64,000 bases of DNA, taken from the NCBI RefSeq assembly GCF_900086595.1, contig NZ_LT575472.1, positions 2,491,685 to 2,555,684 of the forward strand, given 5' to 3'. Below, piece by piece: positions 26,276 through 35,648 of this stretch; positions within the stretch are counted from its first letter, which is position 1; the number at the start of each line of letters is the position of its first letter. A program made the translations under genes and the position numbers. This DNA is from Clostridium nigeriense. Lineage in GTDB: Bacteria; Bacillota; Clostridia; Clostridiales; Clostridiaceae. A model generated the notes under the pieces. That model did no database searches, was not told the origin of the DNA, and saw only the letters and a program-made list of their open reading frames with translations.

Positions 26276-26932
26276 TTATTCATTTAAATCAACGTAATTA
26301 CCTTTTTTAGAAAATATAATCCACTCGCAAATGTTTGTAACATGGTCCCCTATTCTTTCTAGATATTTAGATGCAAAAAGTATTTGAGTTCCTTGATTTA
26401 TCATGGATTCATCTTTTCCCATCTTCTTTAAAACTATTGCAAACATGCCTTGATAAATTGCATCTACTCTGTCATCCATATCACAAATTTCATAAGCTGC
26501 TTTTTCATCACCATTAACATAAGCTTCTATAGCCAACTTTATCATATTATTAATTATATCTACAAGCTCCCATACTGGAGCTATTTCTTCTGAAAAATCT
26601 ACACCTTTAACTCTAGGAACTATTTTACAAATATCTACTGCATAATCAGCCATTCTTTCTAAATCTGTAACTATTTTAGTTGTTGTATAAATACTTCTTA
26701 AATCTCTTGCAAGTGGGGACTCTGTAGCCATAAATTTAATGCATTTTTCTTCAATTACCTTTTGAAGGTTATCTACCTTATCATCGTTTTTCATAACTTT
26801 TTTTGATAATTCCACATCTTGATTCTTCAAAGCAGTCATACTATCATATATTTGTTTTTCAACTAAACTAGCCATTTCAATTAGTTCTGAATTAAGCAAT
26901 TTAATTTTGCCTTCCATTACTTCTCTCATCAT
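26276..26932 (-). CDS. phoU: Phosphate transport system regulator PhoU
   Basis: Negative regulator that links the Pst transporter to PhoR signalling. About 218 residues with two PhoU helical repeats, each with the metal-binding E(x)xxD pattern (LERMADYAVDICK near residue 95, LERIGDHVTNICEW near 195). I start at the ATG after GAGGTGATTAAA; a GTG three codons earlier overlaps this site. Last gene of pstSCAB-phoU. Confidence 0.95.
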   Translation of the reverse strand: MMREVMEGKIKLLNSELIEMASLVEKQIYDSMTALKNQDVELSKKVMKNDDKVDNLQKVIEEKCIKFMATESPLARDLRSIYTTTKIVTDLERMADYAVDICKIVPRVKGVDFSEEIAPVWELVDIINNMIKLAIEAYVNGDEKAAYEICDMDDRVDAIYQGMFAIVLKKMGKDESMINQGTQILFASKYLERIGDHVTNICEWIIFSKKGNYVDLNE

Positions 26933-26953
26933 TTTAATCACCTCATTTTAATT

Positions 26954-27718
26954 TTAGCCAAATCTTCCAGTAATATAATCCTCTGTTCTTTTATCTTTAG
27001 GTTTATAGAAAATATCTTCTGTATCTCCATATTCTATAATTTCTCCATTTAAGAAAAATGCTGTTTTATCTGCAATTCTTCCTGCTTGTTGCATATTGTG
27101 AGTTACTATTATTACTGTATATTTTTTCTTTAACTCCTCCATTAACTCTTCCATTTTATTTGTGGATATTGGATCTAATGCTGAAGTTGGCTCATCCATT
27201 AATATTATTTCAGGTGATACTGCTATTGTTCTAGCTATACATAATCTTTGTTGCTGACCTCCTGATAATCCTAAAGCACTCTTTTTAAGTCTATCTTTAA
27301 CTTCATCCCAAAGCGCAGCACCCTTTAAACTTTTTTCTACTATTTCATCTAAAGACTTTTTGTCTTTTATTCCATGTAATCTAGGTCCATAAGCTATATT
27401 ATCATATATTGACATAGGAAATGGATTTGGTTTTTGAAATACCATACCTACCTTTGTTCTTAAAGCAATTACATCTTTACTTTTATAAATGTCTTCTCCA
27501 TCAACTAGAATTTCTCCATCTATTTTTACACTATCTATTAGATCATTCATTCTATTTAAGGTTCTTAAAAATGTAGATTTCCCACAACCTGATGGACCTA
27601 TAAAAGCAGTAACCTTATGTTCTTCTAAATCTATATTTATGTTTTTTAAAGCTTGATTATCACCATAATATAAATTCAAATTTCTTACTTGAATTTTTTT
27701 CATATCTTCATTTGACAT
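26954..27718 (-). CDS. pstB: Phosphate ABC transporter ATP-binding protein
   Basis: 254-residue ATPase that powers phosphate import. Walker [22 protein letters not shown] (about residue 38), Q-loop [15 protein letters not shown] (the PstB-specific form), signature [16 protein letters not shown], Walker [14 protein letters not shown] and the H-loop VTHNMQQA. C-terminus ends in TGRFG, typical of PstB. Confidence 0.98.
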   Translation of the reverse strand: MSNEDMKKIQVRNLNLYYGDNQALKNINIDLEEHKVTAFIGPSGCGKSTFLRTLNRMNDLIDSVKIDGEILVDGEDIYKSKDVIALRTKVGMVFQKPNPFPMSIYDNIAYGPRLHGIKDKKSLDEIVEKSLKGAALWDEVKDRLKKSALGLSGGQQQRLCIARTIAVSPEIILMDEPTSALDPISTNKMEELMEELKKKYTVIIVTHNMQQAGRIADKTAFFLNGEIIEYGDTEDIFYKPKDKRTEDYITGRFG

Positions 27719-27744
27719 ACTTACACCTCTTAGTATTATAAAAA

Positions 27745-28569
27745 TTAATAATTTGCCTTATTAAACTTTTTAGTAATTAATTTAGCTAATAAATTTAAAA
27801 TTAATATTATTACTATTAAAACTATTCCTATTGCAGCTGCTTGTTCTATATCGCCAGCCTCTTGAGTTACTAAATAAGAATGAACAGTTAATGTTCTTGC
27901 ACTTGACATTATTCCCTTTGGCATTTTTGCAACAGTTCCAGCTGTTAATAAAATTGCAGCTGATTCTCCAATTACACGTCCTACAGATAAAATTACACCA
28001 ACTAATATTCCTGGTATTGCACTAGGTACTATAACTTTGTATAAAGTTTGAAACCTTGTTGCACCAAGTCCTAAAGAAGCTTCTTTATAAGAAGGTGGCA
28101 CAGCTTTTAGTGCCTCCTCAGTAGTTCTTATGATTACCGGTAATATTATAATGGCAACTGTAAGAGATCCTGCAAGAATAGAATATCCAAATTTTAATGC
28201 TACAACAAAAAATATAGATCCAAATAGTCCATAAACTATGGAAGGAATACCTGATAAACTTTCTGTAGCAAATCTAATAATTTTTACCATTTTACCTTGC
28301 TTAGCATATTCAGTTAAATATATTGCTGCTAACACTCCTATAGGAGTTGCTACCATAATTGATATAAATACCGTATATAAAGTTGTAATAATCATTGGTA
28401 AAATTCCGCCATCTCCTGAAGCAGAATAATTTTTAGTTATAAAATCTATGTTTATTAATTTATATCCCTTTGAAAATATAAATCCTAATATAAATATTAA
28501 CATTCCTACAGTAATTGTTGCAGAAATCCATAATAATAATTTTAATATATTTTCTTTAAATTTTCTCAT
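27745..28569 (-). CDS. pstA: Phosphate ABC transporter permease PstA
   Basis: 274 residues, six predicted membrane helices, first at about 12-32. EAA loop [30 protein letters not shown] contacts Pst[13 protein letters not shown] is a PstA hallmark. Follows pstC by two bases. Confidence 0.96.
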   Translation of the reverse strand: MRKFKENILKLLLWISATITVGMLIFILGFIFSKGYKLINIDFITKNYSASGDGGILPMIITTLYTVFISIMVATPIGVLAAIYLTEYAKQGKMVKIIRFATESLSGIPSIVYGLFGSIFFVVALKFGYSILAGSLTVAIIILPVIIRTTEEALKAVPPSYKEASLGLGATRFQTLYKVIVPSAIPGILVGVILSVGRVIGESAAILLTAGTVAKMPKGIMSSARTLTVHSYLVTQEAGDIEQAAAIGIVLIVIILILNLLAKLITKKFNKANY

Positions 28570-28571
28570 AA

Positions 28572-29459
28572 TTAGTTACCTTCCTTACTAGAAAGTTTAC
28601 TTAATACTAAGTTTAACAGCAATATGAATAAGAATAATATAACACCTGTGGCAAATAACATTTCTTGATGAGTACCAAAGGCATATCCCATTTCTAATGC
28701 TATATTAGTAGTAAGCGGTCTTACTGAACTCATAATTGATTGTGGAATTACAGGTGAGTTTCCTGCCACTAATATTATAGCCATAGTTTCTCCTATAGCT
28801 CTTCCTATTCCTAATACTACTGCAGCTAAAATTCCTGATTTTGCTGCTGGAACAACTACTTTAAAAGTAGTTTCTATATGTGATGCACCAAGAGCTAATG
28901 ATCCTTCTTTGTATGATTTAGGAACTGCTCTTATTGCAGTTTCTGAAACTGTAACTATAGTAGGCAGCATCATAACTGATAAAACTATAATAATTGCTAA
29001 AAGACTTTGTCCCTTAGGTAAATTAAAAGTATTCATAATCCAAGGAACTATTACTGCCAGACCAAATACACCATATAATACCGATGGAATACCTGCTAAA
29101 AGTTCAACTGCACCTGAAATAATTTTGCCTATTCTTTTTGGTGCAACTTCAGCTATGAATATAGCCGTTAATATCCCTATTGGAACTCCTACTATTAACG
29201 AACCTAAGGTGCCCAATATAGATGCAACTACCATTGGCATAATTCCATACTGATCTGCACTTGGTACCCACTTAGTACCTAATAAAAAGTCGCTAAATGA
29301 ATATCCTTTGCTTATAAATGGTGTTAAACCTTTGTAAAATACAAAACCTATAATTATTAATAAACTTATTACTGCAATAAGAGCACTTGCTAAAAATACT
29401 CCTTTTGAAATACTTTCTATAACATACTTACTTTTATTTTTACTTCTATCCTTTAACAT
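28572..29459 (-). CDS. pstC: Phosphate ABC transporter permease PstC
   Basis: 295 residues, six membrane helices, longer N-terminal region than PstA. EAA loop ETAIRAVPKSYKEGSLALGASHIETTFKVV, with AGIPSVLYGVFGL and IGIGRAIGETMA-like GIGRAIGETMAIILVAG. It is separated from pstS by a hairpin that may lower its expression relative to the binding protein. Confidence 0.96.
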   Translation of the reverse strand: MLKDRSKNKSKYVIESISKGVFLASALIAVISLLIIIGFVFYKGLTPFISKGYSFSDFLLGTKWVPSADQYGIMPMVVASILGTLGSLIVGVPIGILTAIFIAEVAPKRIGKIISGAVELLAGIPSVLYGVFGLAVIVPWIMNTFNLPKGQSLLAIIIVLSVMMLPTIVTVSETAIRAVPKSYKEGSLALGASHIETTFKVVVPAAKSGILAAVVLGIGRAIGETMAIILVAGNSPVIPQSIMSSVRPLTTNIALEMGYAFGTHQEMLFATGVILFLFILLLNLVLSKLSSKEGN

Positions 29460-29481
29460 CCTTATCCTCTCCTATGAAAGT

Positions 29482-29506
29482 AAGAATGCTCACAAAGAGC
29501 ATTCTT
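29482..29506 (-). terminator. Attenuating hairpin between pstS and pstC
   Basis: AAGAATGCTC (29482-29491) pairs perfectly with GAGCATTCTT (29497-29506). On the minus strand the stem is followed by ACTTTC, a poor T-tract, so partial termination or protection of the pstS mRNA is more likely than a full stop. Confidence 0.7.
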
Positions 29507-29516
29507 AATGAATCAG

Positions 29517-30362
29517 CTATTTAACTGGAATTGCTTTGTTGTCCTTAACTAAAGTTTGACCTTCATCACTTAGAATAAAGTCTATTAACTTTTGCCCTTC
29601 TGCACTTAATCCATCTGCCTTATTAACTAAAATAAATGGTCTTGAAATCTTATATTCTCCAGATTGTACTAATTCAGCCTTTGGCTCAACATTTTCAACA
29701 TTTACTATATTTACTTTGTCATCTAAGTATTCAAAAGATACAAATCCAATAGCATTATTATTTCCAGCTACTGTTTCTTTAACAGCTCCTGTTGCATTAG
29801 CTATCATAGCATCTTGTAATAATTCTTCTGATTTATATCCTACAATTTCTTGGAATGCATCTCTAGTTCCAGATCCTTCTTCTCTTGAAACCACAACTAT
29901 TGGAGCATCTTTTCCACCTTCAATTTGATTCCAATTTGTTATTTTTCCAGTATAGATTCCTTTAATTTGATCTATTGTTATATTCTTTATAGGATTATTT
30001 TTATTAGTTATTATTGCTATTCCATCATAAGCAATAGTTGTTGCTTTTACAGCACTTGCTTCTTCAGTTTTTAATTCTCTTGAAGACATTCCTAGTTCTG
30101 ATACACCATTTATTGCATCTTTAATTCCTGCTGATGATCCTACTTCATTTATTTCTATTGATACATTGCTATTTTCTGCCTCAAATTTTTCAGCTAATTT
30201 TCCCATTAACGGTCCAACAGATGTTGATCCAGAAACTGATATTGTAACACTTTTACCCTCTGAATTATTATCTGATTCCTTATTACCACATCCAACAACA
30301 GCTCCTCCTACCATTGTTACTAATAAAGCTGTACATAAAAGTTTTAAACTTTTTCTTTTCAT
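29517..30362 (-). CDS. pstS: Phosphate ABC transporter substrate-binding lipoprotein PstS
   Basis: Lipid-anchored phosphate receptor. Signal peptide MKRKSLKLLCTALLVTMVGG with lipobox VVGC (Cys about residue 25); then SVSGSTSVGPLMGKLAEKF and VSREEGSGTRDAFQEI, which form the phosphate-binding pocket, and NAIGFVSFEYL. About 281 residues. The start is set at the ATG after GGAGGAG, five codons inside the longest frame. First gene of the pst operon, preceded by Pho-box-like repeats. Confidence 0.95.
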   Translation of the reverse strand: MKRKSLKLLCTALLVTMVGGAVVGCGNKESDNNSEGKSVTISVSGSTSVGPLMGKLAEKFEAENSNVSIEINEVGSSAGIKDAINGVSELGMSSRELKTEEASAVKATTIAYDGIAIITNKNNPIKNITIDQIKGIYTGKITNWNQIEGGKDAPIVVVSREEGSGTRDAFQEIVGYKSEELLQDAMIANATGAVKETVAGNNNAIGFVSFEYLDDKVNIVNVENVEPKAELVQSGEYKISRPFILVNKADGLSAEGQKLIDFILSDEGQTLVKDNKAIPVK

Positions 30363-30422
30363 AAATTTCTCCTCCAAATTAATAATTAAATATTTATTTT
30401 TATTAATTTTCTTTACATACTT

Positions 30423-30490
30423 ATATTAATCCCTAAAAGTTAAACAAATATTAGTTTGAGGTTAAGAAAAGTTATGATTATGTTAAAAGG
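30423..30490 (-). promoter_or_regulatory. Pho-box-like direct repeats and promoter of pstS
   Basis: Reading the minus strand: TTAACA, ATAACT, TTAACC, CTAATA and TTTAACT recur about every 10-11 bases (roughly 30436-30488), matching the tandem TT(A/C/T)ACA repeats bound by Gram-positive PhoP. A -10-like TAATAT/TTAATA follows near 30423-30430. The PhoP and PhoR genes lie just upstream. Confidence 0.6.
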
Positions 30491-30496
30491 TTTTAA

Positions 30497-30541
30497 CAAA
30501 AAAAATATGCTTATTGCATTTTCTATAAAGCAATAAGCATA
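30497..30541 (-). terminator. Intrinsic terminator after phoR
   Basis: TATGCTTATTGC (30506-30517) pairs perfectly with GCAATAAGCATA (30530-30541); the minus strand continues with T8. It separates phoPR from the pst operon. Confidence 0.9.
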
Positions 30542-30547
30542 CTTAAT

Positions 30548-32248
30548 TTATATATTTAAATCTGTTAGTTTTTTTGTTTTTCTTATTTTTATAATAAATT
30601 TTGTTCCCTTATCAACAATTGAATCTACAAATATCTCTCCATTAAACATCTTAACAATATGTTTAACTATTGCTAACCCTAAGCCAGTGCCACCTTTAGC
30701 ACGAGATTTATCCACTCTATAAAATCTTTCAAAAATTCTTGGTAAATCTTCTTTTGGAATACCAATCCCATTATCTTCAACTTCTATATATGCATAATTT
30801 CTTTTATCATAAGTCTTAATATTAATTATAACTTTATCCTTGGAGTATTTTATAGCATTTTCAACTAAATTTAATATCATTTGATAAAATTTATCCCTAT
30901 CTCCGATTAGATCTTTAATTCCTCTATTATCAAAATTTATTTTTACTTCTTTATTATTAATACTATTTACTACAATATTAATAACATCTTCTATTACTTC
31001 TGAAGGGCTAAAAGCTTCTTCTTTCATTTTATTGCTATTTTCAATATTAGATAAAATTAATATATCATTAATTAAATTTGTTAATCTTTCTGTTTCCTTA
31101 TCTATTATATCTAAAAACTTATTTCTAGTGTTATTATCTTCTACATATTTTAAAGTTTCTGCAAAACCTTTTATTGAGGTCAAAGGAGTTTTTAATTCAT
31201 GGGATACATTAGCTACGAATTGACTCCTTATGTTTTCTAATCTCTTTATGTCAGTTATATCTAAAACAGTTAATACCACTCCTATAGGTATCTTTTTAGA
31301 ATTAATAATTGGAGCTTTTTTCATTCTAAGTTCCCTTGGAATAGGATGCATAAGCTTTATTTCCTTAGTTTCTATCTCCGGTATATTTCTCATGAAAGAT
31401 ATTATATCATAATCAATTATGTACTCTGAGATATTTTCTCCAATAATATTTTTATTAATTCCAAATAAATTCTTAGCATATGGATTTATAAGCATTACTT
31501 TTTGCTTATTGTCTACAGCAATTACACCACTTTCCATACTTTCTAAAATAGCTTCAAGTTTATTTTGTTTATCCATGGAATCTATAATCTTTGATTGTAA
31601 TTGATCCGCCATATTATTAAAGGTGTTGGCTAGTGATCCAATTTCATCATTGGTATGAATATTAACTCGCCTACTATAATCTCCATTTGCTATTTTATTA
31701 GTTGCTAATTCTAATTCTTTAACAGGATAAATAATTGCTCTTATTAATTTTAGGGATAACCCAATACATAATAAGATTACAAAAAATATTATAACAAAAT
31801 AATATTTTACATAGTTTTCAGTAAAAACTCTTATATTACTTAATGGCACTGAAGCTCTAAGGACAGTATTATCATCAATTTTAGTTGCAAAATAAACCAC
31901 ATTAATTCCCTGAGTGTTACTATATCTAGTAGAAGATGCTTTTCCTTTTTTAAACGCTCCACTTATTTCTTCTCTATCTAAATGATTTTCAAGATTAGTA
32001 TTTTCTGTATCACTTAGTACTTTTCCCATTTTATCTACTATAGTAAATCTAACTTTTGATTTATTAATAGTAAATTCACTTAAATCTTCAAAACTATTAT
32101 TTTTAATAATTATATCATTATATATTTCTAATGATTCTTTTGTCTTATCAATTTCCTTTACATTCACTAATGCAATAAAAGAACATGTTACTACTATTAA
32201 AGCAAATATTACAGTAATTAGTGATGATGCTAATATTCTTTTTTTCAT
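30548..32248 (-). CDS. phoR: Phosphate-sensing histidine kinase PhoR
   Basis: 566-residue sensor kinase. Membrane helix 1 at about 8-28, an extracytoplasmic domain of about 120 residues, helix 2 at about 149-170, HAMP (about 172-222), PAS domain (about 232-330, GVIAVDNKQKVMLIN), HisKA with FVANVSHELKTPLTSIKGF (phospho-acceptor His350), HATPase with NLVENAIKYS, VEDNGIGIP and GGTGLGLAIVKHI. Two bases after phoP; the downstream pst operon and Pho-like boxes support the PhoR assignment over other OmpR-type partners. Confidence 0.93.
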   Translation of the reverse strand: MKKRILASSLITVIFALIVVTCSFIALVNVKEIDKTKESLEIYNDIIIKNNSFEDLSEFTINKSKVRFTIVDKMGKVLSDTENTNLENHLDREEISGAFKKGKASSTRYSNTQGINVVYFATKIDDNTVLRASVPLSNIRVFTENYVKYYFVIIFFVILLCIGLSLKLIRAIIYPVKELELATNKIANGDYSRRVNIHTNDEIGSLANTFNNMADQLQSKIIDSMDKQNKLEAILESMESGVIAVDNKQKVMLINPYAKNLFGINKNIIGENISEYIIDYDIISFMRNIPEIETKEIKLMHPIPRELRMKKAPIINSKKIPIGVVLTVLDITDIKRLENIRSQFVANVSHELKTPLTSIKGFAETLKYVEDNNTRNKFLDIIDKETERLTNLINDILILSNIENSNKMKEEAFSPSEVIEDVINIVVNSINNKEVKINFDNRGIKDLIGDRDKFYQMILNLVENAIKYSKDKVIINIKTYDKRNYAYIEVEDNGIGIPKEDLPRIFERFYRVDKSRAKGGTGLGLAIVKHIVKMFNGEIFVDSIVDKGTKFIIKIRKTKKLTDLNI

Positions 32249-32250
32249 AT

Positions 32251-32949
32251 CTAACTATTAGGATTAAATCTATATCCTACTCCTCTTATAGTTTCAATAA
32301 ATCTAGGATTTTTATCGTCAACTTCTATCTTTTTCCTTAAATATCTTATATGAACATCCACGGTTCTAGTTTCACCTACATATTCATACCCCCATATTTT
32401 ATCCAAAAGAGTTTCCCTGGTTAATATTTTCCCTCTATTCTTAACTAGTATTTCTAAAAGTTCAAACTCTTTTAAGGTTAACTCTATTTTTTGATCTAAT
32501 ATAGCAACTTCTCTTCTATCAAAATTTATATAAATATCCTTGGATTTATATACTTCCTCACTACCATTTGAGGTCTTAGCCCTTCTAAGATTTGCTTTAA
32601 TTCTTGCTAAAAGTTCTCTAATAGAAAAAGGCTTAGTTATATAATCATCTGCACCTAATTCCAAACCTAATATTTTATCTAACTCTTCTCCTTTAGCTGT
32701 TAACATTATTATTGATATTTCTTTAGTTTCATTATCATTTCTTATGGCCTTACAAACATCAAATCCATCTAAACCAGGAATCATTAAATCTAATAAAATC
32801 AAATCTGGATTTTCCTCCTTAGCTAATCTTACAGCATCTAATCCATTATTAGCCGTAAGAACATTATAACCAGAGTTAATTAAATTATAGCTTATAAGCT
32901 CAACAATATGATCCTCATCATCTACTACTAATATTTTTTCTGACGACAT
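32251..32949 (-). CDS. phoP: Response regulator PhoP/PhoB type
   Basis: 232-residue OmpR-family regulator. Receiver domain with acidic pair DDED (about 10-13), phospho-acceptor Asp54 (LILLDLMIPG), Thr in LTAKGEE and Lys in YITKPFS. C-terminal winged helix (about 135-232) with ELTLKEFELLEILVKN and DVHIRYLRKKIE. Its site is probably the repeat array upstream of pstS. Located 13 bases after pgeF. Confidence 0.93.
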   Translation of the reverse strand: MSSEKILVVDDEDHIVELISYNLINSGYNVLTANNGLDAVRLAKEENPDLILLDLMIPGLDGFDVCKAIRNDNETKEISIIMLTAKGEELDKILGLELGADDYITKPFSIRELLARIKANLRRAKTSNGSEEVYKSKDIYINFDRREVAILDQKIELTLKEFELLEILVKNRGKILTRETLLDKIWGYEYVGETRTVDVHIRYLRKKIEVDDKNPRFIETIRGVGYRFNPNS

Positions 32950-32962
32950 AGATATTCCCCCT

Positions 32963-33697
32963 TTATTTTATAAAAGCAAATGAAAATAGTCTTCCGTATG
33001 TGCCTACTGATTTTCTATAAGAATATAATTTAACTTCATCTTCACAATAAGTACATAACTTTAAAGAAAATATATTATTTTCCTTTATTCCAAAACTTCT
33101 TATATCCTTTAATATACATTCCTCTAAACTTAAATTTCTATTATCAAATAAAGTATTTTCATCAATTTTAGTTTTATCTAGAAAGTCTTTCTTTAATTCT
33201 TCAGAAACTTCATAACAGCACTTTCTTATATGTGGACCTATAAAAACTTTAACCTCATCTTTATCAAGATTAAATCTACTTTCCATTTTTTCAAGAGTTC
33301 TTAATACTATTGAATTGAAAGTTCCTCTCCAACCACTATGAATTGCTGCTACAATATTATTTTTATCATCAGCTATTATTATAGGAACACAATCTGCTGT
33401 AAAAACTCCAATTGCAGTTTCCTCTTCATTTGTTATTAGTGCATCGCCTTCTTCATTTATTAAAGTTTTATCACCATCATAAATATATACTTTATCACTA
33501 TGAATTTGATTTAAATACTCCAAATTTTTTAATTTAAAAGTCTCCATTATAGTATTTAAATTATTAACTCCATAATCTTTATGTCTATTAAAACTTCTAT
33601 CATTTTTTGCAGTAGAAAAAACTATATTTATTTTACCTAAATTATAAATAAGAAAGTCCTCTTTTTCTTTAAAATCTTCCTTATATAAATTTATCAT
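32963..33697 (-). CDS. pgeF: Polyphenol oxidase / purine nucleoside phosphorylase-like protein PgeF (YfiH, YlmD)
   Basis: 244-residue DUF152 protein. Conserved metal-binding set: NQIHSDKVY (His), FTADCVPIIIAD (Cys), AAIHSGWRGT (His) and CCYEVSEE. Family members degrade or edit purine nucleosides, and E. coli YfiH corrects misincorporation in peptidoglycan precursors. In many Firmicutes this gene sits in the ylm cluster near sigG/ftsZ; here it is close to sigG-ymxH-nrdR and precedes phoPR. Confidence 0.93.
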   Translation of the reverse strand: MINLYKEDFKEKEDFLIYNLGKINIVFSTAKNDRSFNRHKDYGVNNLNTIMETFKLKNLEYLNQIHSDKVYIYDGDKTLINEEGDALITNEEETAIGVFTADCVPIIIADDKNNIVAAIHSGWRGTFNSIVLRTLEKMESRFNLDKDEVKVFIGPHIRKCCYEVSEELKKDFLDKTKIDENTLFDNRNLSLEECILKDIRSFGIKENNIFSLKLCTYCEDEVKLYSYRKSVGTYGRLFSFAFIK

Positions 33698-33841
33698 TTA
33701 GTCACCTCATTTAACTTATTTTAATACATTTTACCATTTATTAATTTCTATTTCTATTTCTTTTGCCTTAATATCTTTGTTTTTAACTTATTTTTAACTT
33801 AATAGTTATATACATTTAATAATTATCTACTAAAAATTAAA

Positions 33842-33880
33842 GGTTGCATTAAAACGACCTTAAATCTTTTTAATACAACC
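33842..33880 (-). terminator. Intrinsic terminator after nrdR
   Basis: GGTTGCATTAAAA (33842-33854) pairs with TTTTAATACAACC (33868-33880), with one mismatch or wobble; TTTAATTTTT follows on the minus strand. Confidence 0.8.
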
Positions 33881-33881
33881 A

Positions 33882-34346
33882 TCATTTTGTTGAAACTAAA
33901 TTTTTAATTTCCTCTAAAAAAGTGTTAATATCCTTAAACTCTCTATATACAGAGGCAAATCTAACATAAGAAATTTCATCAACTTCTTTTAATCTCTCCA
34001 TAACCATTTCTCCAATTAACTTAGAATTTACTTCTGTAATCATTTTATTAGAAATAGTTTTTTCGATATCATCTGATAAATCTTCAATTTGCTTTCTTGA
34101 TACAGGTCTTTTCTGACAAGCCCTAATTAGCCCATTTATAATTTTTTCCTTATTAAAATTTTCTCTAGTTAAATCTCTCTTTACAACTAATATAGGAATA
34201 TCTTCAACTTTTTCATATGTAGTATATCTTTTACTACATTTTAAGCATTCTCTTCTTCTTCTTATAGTTGTATTATCATCTGTTGATCTAGAATCTACAA
34301 CTTTACTTTCCTCAAAGGAACAAAATGGACATCTCATCTGACTCAC
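33882..34346 (-). CDS. nrdR: Transcriptional repressor NrdR
   Basis: Represses ribonucleotide reductase genes on binding dATP/ATP. 154 residues: N-terminal zinc ribbon (MRCPFCSFEESKV, then RRRECLKCSKRYTTYE) and an ATP-cone domain (about 49-140, ILVVKRDLTRENFNKEKIINGLIRACQKRPVS). No target box was found in this window. Confidence 0.97.
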   Translation of the reverse strand: MSQMRCPFCSFEESKVVDSRSTDDNTTIRRRRECLKCSKRYTTYEKVEDIPILVVKRDLTRENFNKEKIINGLIRACQKRPVSRKQIEDLSDDIEKTISNKMITEVNSKLIGEMVMERLKEVDEISYVRFASVYREFKDINTFLEEIKNLVSTK

Positions 34347-34413
34347 GCCTTTCTTAAGTATTTTATGTATAACATAAATTATACATATTTTTTTGCGTTT
34401 TTTCCATATTAAT

Positions 34414-34725
34414 TTACAAATTTAAGTTTTCAATATCAGTACTATCTATTAATATTACTTCTATACCAGCTTTTTTAACCTTATTCCATGGAATTTCTAT
34501 ATCTTCATCTTTGCTAAACCATCCCTTTGGCAATCCTGGTAATAATATTGAAACTACCTTACTTGCTTTTATATCTATAACAAAATCCTTTATATATCCT
34601 ATTTTAGAACCAGTTTTAATATCTATTACCTCCATAGTTCTTAATGCATTTAAAGAATGTAATAATAATTCATTTTCCTCTATTGGTGTTTCTTCATCCA
34701 TTTTAATATTATCAAAAAACCCCAT
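34414..34725 (-). CDS. YlmC/YmxH family sporulation-associated PRC-barrel protein
   Basis: 103 residues with a PRC-barrel fold: VIDIKTGSKIGYIKDFVIDI followed by ASKVVSILLPGLP and IEIPWNKVKKAGIEVILID. Family members (YlmC/YmxH) are annotated as sporulation proteins in clostridia, with no known biochemistry. Its place directly after sigG supports that. A second PRC-barrel protein is at 55837-56319. Confidence 0.88.
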   Translation of the reverse strand: MGFFDNIKMDEETPIEENELLLHSLNALRTMEVIDIKTGSKIGYIKDFVIDIKASKVVSILLPGLPKGWFSKDEDIEIPWNKVKKAGIEVILIDSTDIENLNL

Positions 34726-34772
34726 AAAAATCCTCCTTTATAATTATGTAGCATGTACACTTAGTATTATTT

Positions 34773-34797
34773 TAAAGAGCTCATTTAAGAGCTCTAT
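34773..34797 (-). terminator. Weak terminator at the sigG 3' end
   Basis: AGAGCTC and GAGCTCT form an inverted repeat over the sigG stop region; the minus strand continues TTTAAAATAA, a weak T-tract, so partial read-through into the YmxH gene is likely. Confidence 0.5.
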
Positions 34798-35567
34798 ACA
34801 TATTTTCTCATATGCTTTAATGCAGTTTTTTCTAACCTAGACACTTGGGCCTGAGATATTCCAATTTCATCAGCAACTTCCATTTGTGTCCTTCCATTAA
34901 AAAACCTTAAAGTTAATATAAGTTTTTCTCTTTCGTTTAACTTTTTCATAGCTTCTTTAATTGATATATTTTCAAGCCAACTTTCATCTGTATTTTTAGA
35001 ATCACTTATTTGATCCATTACATAAATGGCATCTCCACCATCATGATAAATAGGTTCAAACAAAGATACTGGATCTTGAATTGCATCTAAAGCAAATACT
35101 ACTTCTTCTCTAGGCAAATTTAATTCTTTTGCTATTTGAGAAACCGTTGGTTCCTTATTATTTTCTTTTATTAATCTATCTCTTACAAGTAAAGCTTTAT
35201 ATGCAATATCCCTTAAGGATCTACTTACTCTAATGGAATTATTATCTCTTAAATATCTTCTTATTTCACCAATTATCATAGGTACAGCGTAAGTAGAAAA
35301 TTTTACATTTTGACTTAAATCAAAATTATCTATTGCTTTCATTAACCCTATACAGCCTACTTGAAATAAATCATCTACATTTTCTCCCCTATTATTAAAT
35401 CTTTGTATTACACTTAAAACTAATCTTAAATTCCCCTTAATGAAAGTTTCTCTTGCACTTTTATCTCCATCCCTCATGCTTAAAAGTAGCTCTCTTTTTT
35501 CTTTTTCCTTTAAGATAGGTAACTTGGATGTATTAACTCCACATATTTCTACCTTGTTAATGATCAA
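34794..35567 (-). CDS. sigG: RNA polymerase sporulation sigma factor sigma-G
   Basis: Late forespore sigma factor. About 257 residues. NKVEICGVNTSKLPILKEKEKRELL is the sigma-G N-terminus that contacts SpoIIAB/CsfB. Region 2 has NLRLVLSVIQRFNNRGENVDDLFQVGCIGLMKAIDNFDLSQNVKFSTYAVPMIIGEIRRYLRDN, and region 4 ends with TQMEVADEIGISQAQVSRLEKTALKHM. I place the start at TTG after an AGGGG site (reads LIINKVEIC); an ATG ten codons earlier is possible but gives a non-family leader. It follows sigE with its own sigma-F/G-type promoter in the gap. Confidence 0.96.
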   Translation of the reverse strand: MIINKVEICGVNTSKLPILKEKEKRELLLSMRDGDKSARETFIKGNLRLVLSVIQRFNNRGENVDDLFQVGCIGLMKAIDNFDLSQNVKFSTYAVPMIIGEIRRYLRDNNSIRVSRSLRDIAYKALLVRDRLIKENNKEPTVSQIAKELNLPREEVVFALDAIQDPVSLFEPIYHDGGDAIYVMDQISDSKNTDESWLENISIKEAMKKLNEREKLILTLRFFNGRTQMEVADEIGISQAQVSRLEKTALKHMRKYV

Positions 35568-35608
35568 GCTTATCAACCCCTTATGAAGTAATAACATACT
35601 GCATTAAA

Positions 35609-35638
35609 AAGTATCCCCGAGAGTTATATCTTTTATAC
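35609..35638 (-). promoter_or_regulatory. Sigma-F/sigma-G-type promoter of sigG
   Basis: Minus strand: GTATA (35634-35638), 15-base spacer, GGGGATACTT (35609-35618). The -10 matches the forespore consensus GGnRAnAnT at every fixed position and the -35 matches GYATA. Bacillus sigG is read by sigma-F and then by itself. Confidence 0.65.
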
Positions 35639-35648
35639 TCAAGACAAC

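Noticed and set aside
33760-33840. AAGTTAAAAA-type direct repeats upstream of pgeF as a second Pho box
   Set aside because: The units are simple A/T-rich repeats without the TTAACA core, so they cannot be told from background.
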